Positions 1-8,620 of a stretch of 64,000 nt of DNA are shown one piece after another; the stretch's first letter is position 1; every line of letters begins with the position of its first letter. The stretch covers positions 186,001 through 250,000 of the forward strand of contig NZ_AUAC01000004.1 in assembly GCF_000428525.1 (NCBI RefSeq). The letters run 5' to 3'. The notes under the pieces were generated by a model that was not told where the DNA came from, ran no database searches, and was given only the letters and a program-made list of their open reading frames with translations. The position numbers and the translations under genes were made by a program. The stretch comes from Hellea balneolensis DSM 19091 (GTDB lineage Bacteria > Pseudomonadota > Alphaproteobacteria > Caulobacterales > Maricaulaceae).

Positions 1-1
1 G

Positions 2-844
2 CCCGTATTGGACGGTCGGCGCTTAAAAATTAAGCCCGTTTTTCCGCAGACTTGCCGCCAGACAGAGCCTCTCAGGAGCCGTACAAATGCCACCATTATT
101 GAACGCTCATTTTTGACTAGCTGTTCTTTAACGGAAGGAAGAATTGCTATTAGCGGGCTAGAGCGCACACTAACAGATGTTTTCGCTGAGATTAATTATC
201 TGTCGGGGGAGACTCAAATAGCCGTTTTGAAACCTTCAAGCGCAGATATGGCATTGGGCAGGCCGACCGGATCTCCAGCAAAACATTATCTTTGGATTGG
301 GGTTGAGCATATTATTTATGGTTGGGATCATTTGCTCTTCGTCATCGGACTGACCTTATTGGTTGCTAGGCGACAAATATTAGGCGTCGCGACGGCCTTT
401 ACGCTGGCTCACAGTCTGACCTTAGTTATGGCTGCTCTTGGGCTCATTAATATTCCCATACGTCCCGTCGAAATTTTAATTGCGGCTAGTATTGTTTTAC
501 TGGGTATTGAAATTATTCGAAAACAAAAGGGACATAAAAGTCTTGCGACAGAGCGCCCCTATCTCATCAGCTTTGCCATAGGCCTTATACATGGCTGCGG
601 TTTTGCCAGCGCCTTATCCGAGATTGGTTTACCCAAAGGTACAGAGCTCTTAGCGCTTCTCTTATTTAACCTCGGCGTAGAGCTTGGTCAGTTTGCGGTT
701 GTGGGCTTGACTATCATAGCGCTTATGGCTGTTGCGAAATTTGGCCCAAAAGCCAGGCAGAATACTGAGGTTCTTTTGACATATGGCCTCAGCTCAATCG
801 CCATGTTTTGGATGATTCAGCGTCTATCTGATTATGTCATATAA
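2..844 (+). CDS. HupE/UreJ-like membrane protein, 5' end outside window
   Basis: The frame is open to the left edge and the first possible start in the window is a TTG at 8, so this is probably the C-terminal part of a longer protein. From about residue 95 it shows GVEHIIYGWDHLLFVIGL, then TAFTLAHSLTL, GLIHGCGFASAL and FNLGVELGQ. These are the histidine- and glycine-containing membrane motifs of the HupE/UreJ family 2. Five or six membrane segments follow one another to the C-terminus. Family members are linked to nickel or other metal handling, but many alphaproteobacterial copies have no hydrogenase or urease nearby and none is visible here. Family assignment is firm; the metal and the true start are unknown. 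Confidence 0.8.
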   Translation, partial: PVLDGRRLKIKPVFPQTCRQTEPLRSRTNATIIERSFLTSCSLTEGRIAISGLERTLTDVFAEINYLSGETQIAVLKPSSADMALGRPTGSPAKHYLWIGVEHIIYGWDHLLFVIGLTLLVARRQILGVATAFTLAHSLTLVMAALGLINIPIRPVEILIAASIVLLGIEIIRKQKGHKSLATERPYLISFAIGLIHGCGFASALSEIGLPKGTELLALLLFNLGVELGQFAVVGLTIIALMAVAKFGPKARQNTEVLLTYGLSSIAMFWMIQRLSDYVI

Positions 845-904
845 AAGCTGATAAGACATAAGAGCCGCGTTAACCTTTTGCTAAGATTTATTCATTTTGT
901 GTTC

Positions 905-1013
905 AACTGCAAAAATTATCCTGCAATGTCTTGCCGCGTCTAGGGCACCCCCGCCTAAAGCCGGCAAGGACCAGATAGGGCCTTCCTTCCGGGACGCCCT
1001 ATCTGGTTTTTTT
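905..1013 (+). ncRNA. candidate small RNA ending in a strong intrinsic terminator
   Basis: About 125 bases separate the HupE-like stop from a very strong terminator at 970-1013. The upstream part holds C-rich single-stranded stretches (around 945-953), and the terminator loop reads CTTCCTTCC, complementary to AGGAAGG-type ribosome-binding sites. Many alphaproteobacterial trans-acting small RNAs expose such anti-Shine-Dalgarno loops. No convincing promoter was identified, so a long 3' UTR of the HupE-like gene is equally possible. The 5' end given is a guess. Confidence 0.3.
970..1013 (+). terminator. intrinsic terminator, 12-bp perfect stem
   Basis: Arms ACCAGATAGGGC (970-981) and GCCCTATCTGGT (996-1007) pair perfectly around a 14-base loop. 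A run of seven T follows (1007-1013). On the minus strand there is no T-run, so it serves plus-strand transcription: the HupE-like gene or a small RNA. Confidence 0.88.
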
Positions 1014-1015
1014 AA

Positions 1016-1396
1016 TTAGCCTGGTTCTTCGGTCTCTAGGTCTGTCAAATCAGTGTCTAATGACTCAGCCGTTTCAGGGACAGTTGAGGACAACAACTCT
1101 TCTTCCGTCAAAAGGCCATCCGCGTTATAATCCTTTACATTGAAGTGATCATCATAGGCGCCTGAGAGCTTTATAGCTGAATACTCAGCCTTCCCGTCCT
1201 CAGACTTCATAACCACAAAAGATACAAATTCATCGCGGTCAAGCGCCCCGTCAGCGTCAATATCAGCAGAGGCAAATATATCTACAGCTTTCGTATCAGG
1301 CTCCACAACAGGGGCGTTATCCTGAGCATGGGCCGCTAATGATCCCGTCAGTATGAGAAGTGTTGTAGCAAAGGTTAGTTTCGTTAAGTTTGGCAT
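1016..1396 (-). CDS. secreted EF-hand calcium-binding protein
   Basis: A 126-residue protein with a signal peptide (hydrophobic stretch, AHA-Q cleavage site near residue 24) and two EF-hand loops: DIDADGALDRDEF around residues 45-57 and DYNADGLLTEEEL around 89-101. Both loops keep the alternating acidic calcium ligands and the final glutamate or aspartate-phenylalanine/leucine. The C-terminal tail is rich in Asp, Glu and Thr. The location is expected to be periplasmic or extracellular. The gene is convergent with the upstream HupE-like gene and separated from it by a terminator. The calcium-binding role follows from the motifs; the physiological role is not known. Confidence 0.8.
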   Translation of the reverse strand: MPNLTKLTFATTLLILTGSLAAHAQDNAPVVEPDTKAVDIFASADIDADGALDRDEFVSFVVMKSEDGKAEYSAIKLSGAYDDHFNVKDYNADGLLTEEELLSSTVPETAESLDTDLTDLETEEPG

Positions 1397-1624
1397 GAGA
1401 TCTCTCCTTATTCATGCGGCCCTTCCAGCAATGTCATACCGTGACGCGCTGTGCCGGTTCGGGCAAGTGACAGGAAATTTAGGAAACAGACGGGTAAATC
1501 CTGCCCTTTTTCAGACATATTAAAGCCTAAACTGCGCATAAATATGAGATTTTTTAAGTCCCAATTTGGCCCCCTTTTCGTAAGGCTACGGAAAGGCTAT
1601 ATTAAATTTAAATGCTAAAACACT

Positions 1625-2167
1625 ATGGATAGCTTTATGACCCGTCTACTAACCATGTTTTGCCTTTGGGCCGCTTTGATGATTGCGGCTTCCGCCGAAG
1701 CACAACTGCGCCCCATGGTCTATACCGACAAGACTGTGCAGGGCGGTATTGAAGAGGTTTGGACAGATTGGACGACAGCAGAAGGACTGGAAAGCTTTTT
1801 AGCGCCAAAGGCCATTGTTGAAGGAAAATTGGGAGGAGCTTATGAAGTCTGGTTTCTACCTGACGCCCCCAAAGGTCAGCGCGGCGCCGAAGACGGCGTT
1901 TTACTGGGCTGGCAAAAAGACAGCCCGGACGGATCACGTATGATCCAATTTACTTGGAAGATGCCGCCTTATATGCCAGCCATCAATGAGAGCATGACCG
2001 TTGTGCAGCTCTGGATGATCCCTGCGGGCGAGACTAAAACACGGCTACGTCTGTTTCATACAGGTTTTGGAGATACGGCCGAGTGGAGAGAGGCGGAACT
2101 CTACTTTGAAAAAGCCTGGCCGCAAATTCTTGGCACTTATGCCAAGCATTTGTCTGAAACAGATTAG
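1625..2167 (+). CDS. exported SRPBCC (AHSA1-like) domain protein
   Basis: A 180-residue protein with an N-terminal signal sequence ending near AEAQ (residue 27). An internal ATG at 1637 is an alternative start giving a shorter signal peptide. The body resembles the START/AHSA1-like ligand-binding fold: an opening strand with VQGGIEEVWTDWTTAEGLESFL, a GGAYEVWF strand, a central FTWKMP strand, and a C-terminal helix ending in WPQILGTYAKHL. Most family members are cytoplasmic, so the signal peptide marks an exported subgroup. It converges on the exbD-like gene with no gap. The ligand is unknown. Confidence 0.7.
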   Translation: MDSFMTRLLTMFCLWAALMIAASAEAQLRPMVYTDKTVQGGIEEVWTDWTTAEGLESFLAPKAIVEGKLGGAYEVWFLPDAPKGQRGAEDGVLLGWQKDSPDGSRMIQFTWKMPPYMPAINESMTVVQLWMIPAGETKTRLRLFHTGFGDTAEWREAELYFEKAWPQILGTYAKHLSETD

Positions 2168-2581
2168 CTAATTCGGCCGATCGATTTTCATTACCATGTC
2201 TCGGCCTGCCAAAGCCATTTGATCTTTAATATAGACAATGGGTTCAAGCGAGGCTTGCGCATCTGCACGCAATGAAATCACAGCATTGGGCTTCTCCGCC
2301 ATAAGGCGTTCCACACGGGAGGCCACTGATGTAAGCTCCGCAATTTCATTCTCAACACTCACGCTATCTCTCGCATCGACATAAATCGAAATAGCAGGTT
2401 TCGGCTCAATCGGGAGGGCTAGGCTAGAAGGCGGCTGCGTGAAATCAAGCCCCTTTTCATTCAAGAATGTCGCTGTAACGATAAAAAATATCAACATAAT
2501 AAAGACGATATCAAGCATGGGCGTCATGTCCACCTCTGCGTCATCAGAACGGCGGCTTCGGTAAGTTCTTGCGAGTGACAT
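2168..2581 (-). CDS. ExbD/TolR-family biopolymer transport protein
   Basis: A 137-residue protein with the family hallmark AEVDMTPMLDIVFIMLIFF near residues 15-33. This is a short cytoplasmic N-terminus followed by a single membrane helix carrying the conserved membrane aspartate. A periplasmic domain of about 95 residues follows. ExbD and TolR work with ExbB or TolQ to couple the proton gradient to outer-membrane transport or cell-envelope constriction. No exbB, tonB or tol gene lies beside it in this window, so it is either an orphan subunit or partners with genes elsewhere. Confidence 0.85.
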   Translation of the reverse strand: MSLARTYRSRRSDDAEVDMTPMLDIVFIMLIFFIVTATFLNEKGLDFTQPPSSLALPIEPKPAISIYVDARDSVSVENEIAELTSVASRVERLMAEKPNAVISLRADAQASLEPIVYIKDQMALAGRDMVMKIDRPN

Positions 2582-2720
2582 AATCTTTCCTCTCTTATAT
2601 TTTATATTAATGTAACATAATCACATTACACTTTCAAGGCTTAACATCCTCCTAATGGCGTCATCAGAGAATTTTAAACCTTCTCGGTTAAGCATGGCAT
2701 GAAATTAATGAGAGAGCGCA

Positions 2721-3611
2721 ATGACATATCTTAAATTTATTATTCCCGCCATCGTCTTGACGGGTTGTTCTGCAGGACCAAATTTTGGTACGCATTACGG
2801 TGACAGCGCATCAGGCGGCTACGGGGATGGTTGCGGATATTCGGCGTGCCCATCACCCTATTCTGTAGGAGGGTCTAACTCTTCTATGCATCAAACTTAT
2901 CCCGAAACGCAGCCAGTGTCTTTACCGATTGAATATAGCCAAGCCTATCAAGTTCAAAACGGCTATGTGCATCAAGCTCCAGTTCATAACGCCCATCCTT
3001 CGGAGCATTATGTTCAAGAACATGCACAATATCAGCAGCCTTCTGCACATGCTTATGGGACGCAGCTTGAGTCTTATAGCGGCCCGCAAAATTATTATGG
3101 ATCGCAGGGTCAAGTTCCGCGCCTTCGCGGCGCCTATGGTCAGCCTAAACGCGGTTATAAATACGGAACATTAGGCGCGTCTATGTATGATGTTGACTCC
3201 GATGTTTACGGTATCCAAGGCCGATTGGGCTATCAATCTGCCAGCCTTCTAGGCGCAGAAATTGAAGGCTTTGCAGGTCTGACAGAAGAAAAAGAAACAG
3301 CCGGGGCCACAACAGTGAAAGCCGGCGTTGATTACACGGCTGGAGCATTCGGTGTACTTCGCTCACACCTGTCGCCAAAGCTCGCCGTTCATGCCCGCGG
3401 AGGTTATCACCTTACAGATATATCAGGCGAAGTTATAACGGGCGGTGTCAGCACAGACGTTGATCTGGAGCGTCAAGACGGCTTTGCCTATGGCGTGGGA
3501 GCAGAGTATTCGCTCTCAACACGCGATTTCATACGCGCTGACTATACGCGTTATGATCAAGATCTGGGCACAAACGACTCCGTATCAATTTCTTACGGAC
3601 GTAAGTTTTAG
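2721..3611 (+). CDS. outer-membrane beta-barrel lipoprotein
   Basis: A 296-residue protein starting with a lipoprotein signal (lipobox LTGC, Cys about residue 16). Residues 20-135 are low-complexity, rich in Tyr, Gln, His, Ser and Gly, and look disordered. From about residue 140 the sequence alternates in the manner of an OmpA/opacity-type beta-barrel (RLGYQSASLLGAEIEGFAG, AGAFGVLRSHLS, HARGGYHLTDI, YGVGAEYSLS) and ends in SISYGRKF, a C-terminal aromatic that fits the BAM recognition signal. The start has an upstream GAGAGAG ribosome-binding sequence. Function beyond an outer-membrane location cannot be read from the sequence. Confidence 0.72.
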   Translation: MTYLKFIIPAIVLTGCSAGPNFGTHYGDSASGGYGDGCGYSACPSPYSVGGSNSSMHQTYPETQPVSLPIEYSQAYQVQNGYVHQAPVHNAHPSEHYVQEHAQYQQPSAHAYGTQLESYSGPQNYYGSQGQVPRLRGAYGQPKRGYKYGTLGASMYDVDSDVYGIQGRLGYQSASLLGAEIEGFAGLTEEKETAGATTVKAGVDYTAGAFGVLRSHLSPKLAVHARGGYHLTDISGEVITGGVSTDVDLERQDGFAYGVGAEYSLSTRDFIRADYTRYDQDLGTNDSVSISYGRKF

Positions 3612-3619
3612 ACGACAGC

Positions 3620-3883
3620 TTATCGCGTCCGCCCGTAAAAGTCAGGCGGTCTGCGCGCAATCCATTTTATGAAGGCCCCCATATCCGGGTGAGCTTTCAG
3701 AGCCTCTATTGTGCCAAGCTTCACAAGTTCGGTTCGCGAAAAGACCTTGTGGATTTTACGGTGGCAAATCGGATGTACTAAAACGGTTTCAGTTCCCCCT
3801 TTTGATTTGGGTATGATGTGATGCTTTTCACGCTTTTGGCCCAATGCGCGGTCACAAAGCGGACAGATATTATCCGGCATCAA
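3620..3883 (-). CDS. HNH-family endonuclease-like protein
   Basis: A small 87-residue protein with the pattern CPLC (residues 8-11), KHHIIPKSKGG and HPICHRKIH. These form a zinc-stapled HNH beta-beta-alpha metal fold with the catalytic His pair and a second Cys/His pair. Nothing else is attached, so it is a minimal HNH nuclease domain. Its start overlaps the end of the 3-methyladenine glycosylase gene by 14 bases, which implies translational coupling and a shared operon that continues upstream to the TlpA-like gene. A role in DNA repair is inferred only from this coupling. Confidence 0.75.
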   Translation of the reverse strand: MMPDNICPLCDRALGQKREKHHIIPKSKGGTETVLVHPICHRKIHKVFSRTELVKLGTIEALKAHPDMGAFIKWIARRPPDFYGRTR

Positions 3884-4556
3884 TACTATGCGCTAAAACA
3901 CGGCTCACATAAGTCAGATCTTCGCCGCATTCAGCTGTCCAGTGATTGAAGGCTTCTTGCACAGCCTGTTTCGCGCGTTTTCCAGTCGCAGGTTTATCTA
4001 TAATGCCAGCATGGATAAGCGCTGCTGTGACATCATTAGAGAGAATAAAACTTGGCACACCTGAGAACCGCAAGGCATAACTGGCCGTGTTTGCACCCAA
4101 ATGTGAACCATGCTTTTGCAGATAACTGAGCAAACCAACATAGTCCTCACTCGCCCAGCCGCGAATAAACGCGTCGGCACTCCCCGCCTTATTACTCATT
4201 TCAATAATCATCCGCGCATTGGGCGCAACGGTTTTTATTTTCACAGGATTACGGACAATAGCTGTGTCAGTTGTGAGGCGCTCCATATCTTCCATATCAA
4301 TTTCAGCGCAGCGGCGCGGGTTGAAACTCCAAAAAGCGGCCTCGAAACCCTCCCATTTATTTTCAACCACTGACCAGTTAAATCCCGCTTGGAAAATCCG
4401 TTTGCTAAATTCAGCGAGCCAGCGGTCATCAGATTTCGGCCCAGCCTCAATCTCAACATTCGACCCAACATAGCGATTAGCAACCTTCTCCCTCAGCGCA
4501 TCCTCCCCGCCATGACGGTTGGCAGCGCGGTGGAATATTGTCTCGAACTTTTCCAT
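3870..4556 (-). CDS. DNA-3-methyladenine glycosylase I-like protein
   Basis: A 228-residue protein related to Tag-type glycosylases, which remove alkylated adenine from DNA. The signature FQAGFNWSVVENKWEGFEAAFWSFNP (about residues 55-80, split here for description only) matches the Tag core that starts with an aromatic-Gln-Ala-Gly turn and ends with a Phe-containing helix. The helical C-terminal half carries GANTASYALRFSGVPSFI. The cysteine and histidine zinc ligands of the classical Escherichia coli enzyme are not seen, so it belongs to the zinc-free branch. It sits 5 bases after the DUF6065 gene and overlaps the HNH gene, in the middle of a four-gene leftward operon. Confidence 0.75.
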   Translation of the reverse strand: MEKFETIFHRAANRHGGEDALREKVANRYVGSNVEIEAGPKSDDRWLAEFSKRIFQAGFNWSVVENKWEGFEAAFWSFNPRRCAEIDMEDMERLTTDTAIVRNPVKIKTVAPNARMIIEMSNKAGSADAFIRGWASEDYVGLLSYLQKHGSHLGANTASYALRFSGVPSFILSNDVTAALIHAGIIDKPATGKRAKQAVQEAFNHWTAECGEDLTYVSRVLAHSIDAG

Positions 4557-4561
4557 CTAAT

Positions 4562-5350
4562 TTACCTCTTATCAATCGGAGGGCTAGGCCTGAAGATTGT
4601 CTGATGAGGCGCTTTCCCTTCTACACCTTTGGCCTTCACATATTGCGCATTATAAACGCCCTCTTGGCTCGGCATTATACCTTCAGCAGCCGCCTTAGAG
4701 ATATTTGCTCTTTGCGCGGCAACATTTGCCGCACGTGCTTGTCCAAATTGAGTCACCTCCGCTTTAAAACCTGGATCAGAAGAAAGTGTCACGATTTCCA
4801 ATTGTGTCTCATCGATCATAGTCAAAGGAAAAGGCATCACCCGCGCTAGAGGCTCTCCCTTTTTAAATGTGACAGATATATTGGGACGATTCATTTTCCA
4901 ATTCACTGTAAAAGGAAATGGTAGCCAGTCGGTTCTAACAAAAGCGTCTAAAGGCTGAGCGCCATTATGTTCATGATTGGCAGGCCCGCATATATATAGC
5001 CCAAGGTCAGGAGATGTCTTGAAGAGAAAAGGAACATACCAGGTCGCAATACCGCTACCGAAATGCGAACTAGCCGTAAATAAGCCTCGCTCGGCACAAT
5101 CGATTTTTATATTCTCAATTCGATCGCCACCATCCCAAAGAAGGGTGGTTTGCGCAGGATTAAGCAGTTCCCACCCCATTGTGTTAGCCGCAAGCAGGGG
5201 AATACAACGGTAAATATATCCTGCTGGGACAGCATCCATCCAATCGCGCCGAGGGGGCGAGGGTCTGATGTGATCGTCAACAATGATATTCGCCCCATCA
5301 ACAACATGCGCCCGTATTGTATTTGAAGGAATATCTAAGCTTCTAGTCAT
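4562..5350 (-). CDS. DUF6065 family protein
   Basis: A 262-residue soluble protein. Recognisable features are RPSPPRRDWMDAVPAGYIYRC near residue 30, AANTMGWELLNP, and a central block GSGIATWYVPFLFKT, with a C-terminal alanine-rich helix. These match a family of alphaproteobacterial proteins of unknown function that I recall as DUF6065. No signal peptide or membrane segment is present. It starts 6 bases after the TlpA-like gene and ends 5 bases before the glycosylase gene, so it is co-transcribed with both. No catalytic motif could be identified and no function is proposed. Confidence 0.6.
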   Translation of the reverse strand: MTRSLDIPSNTIRAHVVDGANIIVDDHIRPSPPRRDWMDAVPAGYIYRCIPLLAANTMGWELLNPAQTTLLWDGGDRIENIKIDCAERGLFTASSHFGSGIATWYVPFLFKTSPDLGLYICGPANHEHNGAQPLDAFVRTDWLPFPFTVNWKMNRPNISVTFKKGEPLARVMPFPLTMIDETQLEIVTLSSDPGFKAEVTQFGQARAANVAAQRANISKAAAEGIMPSQEGVYNAQYVKAKGVEGKAPHQTIFRPSPPIDKR

Positions 5351-5356
5351 TATGGA

Positions 5357-5941
5357 TCACTCCGTCAGATAATCTACTAACGCTAGAGCTTCTTTGCTAG
5401 TCCAGTCAACCTCGCCGGGGATGCGGGCGATTTCGCGGCCTTGTCGGTTATAGAAAATACTAGTCGGCAAGCCTGGCAAAGCGAGCTTAGCGCTAACCCC
5501 ATAGCTGCCGTCATGCCAAAGCGGCAGATTATTTATACCGTTCTTATCGAACCACTGCGCTGCTTCTTCGGCGGTGCGGTCAAGACTGATCGTGACAACT
5601 TCAAAATCCGCGCTTCCTTTTTCGGCTTGCAACGCGTCAAGCATCGGCATTTCTGCGATGCAGGGCGCACACCATGTCGCCCAAATGTTCACCAAAATCA
5701 CTTTACCTTTATAATCGGAGAGCCGCATCTCTCTGCCGCTTGGCGATGAAAAACGCATATTAGGCTGAACGGGCGGGGCTTCCAAAGATGTTAGTTTTTT
5801 AAGGCTCCCTTCAGAATATAACTCTAAACCCGTCTTCGGTTGGCTGCAGGATTGCACGACAACCAGAAATACGGCTAGAACGCCGATGATCAGCATGAGG
5901 CGGATGGCATTCGCGACGCTAAAGAAAGACGATAAAGACAT
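5357..5941 (-). CDS. TlpA-like membrane-anchored thioredoxin
   Basis: A protein of about 194 residues with an N-terminal hydrophobic segment followed by VVVQSC, which could be a lipobox. The thioredoxin fold carries the active site WATWCAPC within [19 protein letters not shown] and the cis-proline region [12 protein letters not shown]. Such TlpA/ResA proteins reduce periplasmic disulfides, often for cytochrome c or copper-site assembly. A longer frame runs into argH on the other strand and is rejected. ATG at 5941 is chosen because it supplies a positively charged signal region; ATG at 5896 would also leave a hydrophobic leader. With 5941 its start codon shares bases with that of argH on the opposite strand. 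Confidence 0.85.
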   Translation of the reverse strand: MSLSSFFSVANAIRLMLIIGVLAVFLVVVQSCSQPKTGLELYSEGSLKKLTSLEAPPVQPNMRFSSPSGREMRLSDYKGKVILVNIWATWCAPCIAEMPMLDALQAEKGSADFEVVTISLDRTAEEAAQWFDKNGINNLPLWHDGSYGVSAKLALPGLPTSIFYNRQGREIARIPGEVDWTSKEALALVDYLTE

Positions 5942-7352
5942 GGCTAAAAGACCTAGCAAGAAACCGAGTAAAGGCCAACAGATGTGGGGCGGACGTTTCA
6001 ACGCATCCCCGGGTGAATTGATGCAGGCCATCAACGTTTCTATCGATTTTGATAAACGATTAGCGGCGCAGGATATCCGTGGCTCCAAAGCGCATTCCGC
6101 CATGCTCGCAGAACAAGGCATCATCACTAAAAAAGATATGAAAGCCATACATAAAGGCCTACGGGCGATTGAAAAAGAAATTGCTGATGGCACCTTCCCC
6201 TTCTCGCACGATCTTGAAGATATTCATCTTAATATTGAAAGCCGCCTGAAAGATCTTATTGGCGATGCGGCAGGACGGCTCCATACGGGGCGCTCGCGAA
6301 ATGATCAGGTTGCGACAGATTTCCGGCTTTGGGTGCGCGATAATCTCGACCAATTTGACGCTCAACTTGAAAAGCTTATGCGCGCCCTCCTCGAAAAAGC
6401 AGCAGAAAATACCGACACGATCATGCCCGGTTTCACCCATCTGCAATCCGCGCAGCCTGTGACTTTTGGCCATCATATGCTCGCCTATTTGGAAATGTTC
6501 GCCCGCGATCGTGCCCGCATGCAGGACTGCCGCGCACGCATGAATGAAAGCCCGCTTGGCGCAGCGGCCCTCGCGGGAACGCCTTACCCGATTGACCGCA
6601 AAGCCACCGCTAAAGAGCTCGGCTTTGCGAGGCCTATGGCCAATTCACTGGATGCAGTCTCGGCACGGGACTTTGCGCTCGAAGCTCTCTCTGCGGCAAG
6701 TATTTGCGCGACCCACCTCTCGCGCCTGTCTGAGGAAATTGTCATTTGGACCTCCGCGCAATTCCAATTCATCAAACTCACAGATGCCTTCACTACAGGC
6801 AGTTCCATCATGCCGCAAAAGCGCAACCCCGATGCGGCGGAACTTATCCGCGCCAAAGTGGGGCGTATTATGGGCGCGCTCACCAGCTTGACCATTGTGA
6901 TGAAAGGCCTGCCCCTCGCCTATTCCAAAGATATGCAAGAAGATAAAGAACCCGTCTTTGACGCCTTTGACGCGCTTGATCTGGGCCTCGCTGCCATGGC
7001 GGGAATGGTCACGGATATGCAGCCTAATAAAGAACGGCTCGCCGAAGCCGCAGGGGCCGCTTATTCCACCGCCACAGATCTCGCCGATTGGTTAGTGCGT
7101 AAATTAGACATGCCCTTCCGAAACGCCCATCACGTGACGGGCACCATTGTCGTCATGGCCGAAAAGCAAGGCGTGACATTGGATGCCTTGGCGCTTGAGG
7201 ATATGCAAAAGGTCGAGCCGAAAATTACGAAATATGTTTATTCGGTGTTAAGCCCTCTCGCGAGCGCTAAGAGCCGTGTGAGTTATGGCGGGACAGCGCC
7301 GCGGGAAGTACGGAAGCAGGTTAAGCGCTGGCAGAAGGTTTTAGATAAATAA
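5940..7352 (+). CDS. argH: argininosuccinate lyase
   Basis: A 470-residue enzyme that splits argininosuccinate to arginine and fumarate, the last step of arginine synthesis. It begins [17 protein letters not shown]-like, carries [10 protein letters not shown] and [11 protein letters not shown] near residues 85-115, and contains the superfamily signature [12 protein letters not shown] with the mobile catalytic serine loop. Length matches the family. The ATG at 5940 is preferred over an in-frame ATG at 5886, because the extra residues are not typical of ArgH and lie inside the divergent TlpA-like gene. The promoter must then lie within that neighbour. Downstream the usual lptM-lysA partners are displaced by about 4 kb of accessory genes. 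Confidence 0.96.
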   Translation: MAKRPSKKPSKGQQMWGGRFNASPGELMQAINVSIDFDKRLAAQDIRGSKAHSAMLAEQGIITKKDMKAIHKGLRAIEKEIADGTFPFSHDLEDIHLNIESRLKDLIGDAAGRLHTGRSRNDQVATDFRLWVRDNLDQFDAQLEKLMRALLEKAAENTDTIMPGFTHLQSAQPVTFGHHMLAYLEMFARDRARMQDCRARMNESPLGAAALAGTPYPIDRKATAKELGFARPMANSLDAVSARDFALEALSAASICATHLSRLSEEIVIWTSAQFQFIKLTDAFTTGSSIMPQKRNPDAAELIRAKVGRIMGALTSLTIVMKGLPLAYSKDMQEDKEPVFDAFDALDLGLAAMAGMVTDMQPNKERLAEAAGAAYSTATDLADWLVRKLDMPFRNAHHVTGTIVVMAEKQGVTLDALALEDMQKVEPKITKYVYSVLSPLASAKSRVSYGGTAPREVRKQVKRWQKVLDK

Positions 7353-7367
7353 TTTTTCGTTTAGTCG

Positions 7368-8354
7368 TCACTTTTTCACTACACGAATTTCCATCATATA
7401 TTTCTTCCCAACTTCGGTCAGATTCCAAAAATATCCCATTCCACCATTAGTGGTTTTTGTATAACGGGTATTTACAAAACCATAGGCTTTTAGTTGGACA
7501 GCAACAGTCTGAAAGTGTTGCTCCAAGATTTTAGGAGTATACCACCCCGAAACACCCAGTTTATTCAAAGCCCCTTCAGCAAGACACCTGTTTACCTTAC
7601 TGTGAGATGGATGTTGCTCTAAATATGGTGCAATTATATAGAAAATTTCTTTCCATGAGATTCGACATTCTCGCTCTCTTTCATAATGATCTCTAGTCTT
7701 GTAATTTACCTGAAAACAAAATTCAGAGTCTAAATCAGCTATACCATCTACCCTGACTGTTACTTCTTTGGGCACTTTTGACAGTTTCTGTTCTAGTCGC
7801 TCGTTTTCAAGCCTAAGCGAATTAAGGTCTTGTAGCAAACTTTCGTTCGCCACTTTATCTGCCCGCACCCAGCCTGTAGCAGGCGATGTTTTAATCGTTT
7901 TGGTTAGGCTTAATGCAACAAGTCCAGGTAGTTCGCCTATGTTATCCCAAAATTTGACAAGTCTGCCAGTTTTTACTTTGTCTCTAAAAGCCTCTAATTT
8001 TAATCTAAGTTCAGGGTCTTTTTCGGACTTTCCAAACGAGATGTTTTCAGGGGAACCGTGGACAAGCGCTATTACTTTTAATCCCTTACCAACGGCGTAA
8101 TCAAATTCTTTTTCGGTATAACTTATACCGGTGTCAGTCGTGGACCCATACCGCCCACCAATGACTAAGAGATAATAATCACAATCATCGATGACCTTTT
8201 TTATGAATTCCCATTGCTCTTCATCAGCCGCTGGGAAGAGTTCCATACCTGCAGGTATACAATCCATCTCCATCAATGTTTGTATCACTTTTTGTCGCTC
8301 ATCCTTTAAATCAGCATAAGTTGAACTGACAAAGACTTGGTATCTTTTGTCCAT
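7368..8354 (-). CDS. DUF4062 (TIR-like) protein, possible defence or signalling gene
   Basis: A 328-residue protein. Residues 5-95 form a DUF4062 domain: [20 protein letters not shown], a [12 protein letters not shown] turn, and [12 protein letters not shown] followed by [13 protein letters not shown]4062 is TIR-like and is often fused to STAND ATPases or other effectors in bacterial conflict systems. Here it is followed by a coiled-coil region (about 180-200) and a basic C-terminal domain of about 110 residues that looks like a winged helix. The gene stands alone, opposite to argH, and is visibly more AT-rich than its neighbours, suggesting acquisition. No partner effector is adjacent. The family call is good; the function is inferred. 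Confidence 0.78.
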   Translation of the reverse strand: MDKRYQVFVSSTYADLKDERQKVIQTLMEMDCIPAGMELFPAADEEQWEFIKKVIDDCDYYLLVIGGRYGSTTDTGISYTEKEFDYAVGKGLKVIALVHGSPENISFGKSEKDPELRLKLEAFRDKVKTGRLVKFWDNIGELPGLVALSLTKTIKTSPATGWVRADKVANESLLQDLNSLRLENERLEQKLSKVPKEVTVRVDGIADLDSEFCFQVNYKTRDHYERERECRISWKEIFYIIAPYLEQHPSHSKVNRCLAEGALNKLGVSGWYTPKILEQHFQTVAVQLKAYGFVNTRYTKTTNGGMGYFWNLTEVGKKYMMEIRVVKK

Positions 8355-8403
8355 AAGTTAGGCCTTATTAATCCGCCAGCGAGGTGTTAACTGAAATATA
8401 TAA

Positions 8404-8610
8404 TTACAATCTTTTGTGCACATTAAGTAATTTCTCCAATCGCCCCTCAAGCTCCGTAATAATAAAGGCGCGTTGCACATCGCTGTACCGCGTCCACATG
8501 GCTATTTCTTCACGGGAGCGGCCACAGCCTTTGCAGAGACCTTGCTCTAGGTCGAGTTCGCATATGAGCTTACAGGGGCTTTGTATTTGCGGGGTCATGT
8601 TGAGGGTCAT
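8404..8610 (-). CDS. DUF1289 family small protein
   Basis: A protein of about 68 residues with IQSPCKLICELDLEQGLCKGCGR followed by EEIAMWTRYSD (first part longer than the usual motif but spaced Cys-x3-Cys...Cys-x2-Cys). This is the DUF1289 pattern of four cysteines that suggests a bound metal or Fe-S centre. ATG at 8610 or 8598 are both possible starts. A longer frame would run into the palindromic repeat just upstream and is not supported. The family is common in alphaproteobacteria and has no assigned function. Confidence 0.75.
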   Translation of the reverse strand: MTLNMTPQIQSPCKLICELDLEQGLCKGCGRSREEIAMWTRYSDVQRAFIITELEGRLEKLLNVHKRL

Positions 8611-8620
8611 TGCAACACAC

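Noticed and set aside
920-1010. Possible bacterial SRP (4.5S) RNA on the minus strand, because of a CCCGGAAGGAAGG segment
   Set aside because: The conserved GGTCC...GGAAGCAGC context of SRP helix 8 is absent and the segment is the loop of a plus-strand terminator.
1465-1540. GGGCA...TGCCC followed by T-run in the 1397-1624 gap as a small RNA terminator
   Set aside because: The stem is only 5 bp across a loop of about 40 bases; nothing else in the gap supports a transcript.
5942-6193. N-terminal extension of the TlpA-like gene
   Set aside because: It lies antisense to argH and adds residues with no signal-peptide or domain features.
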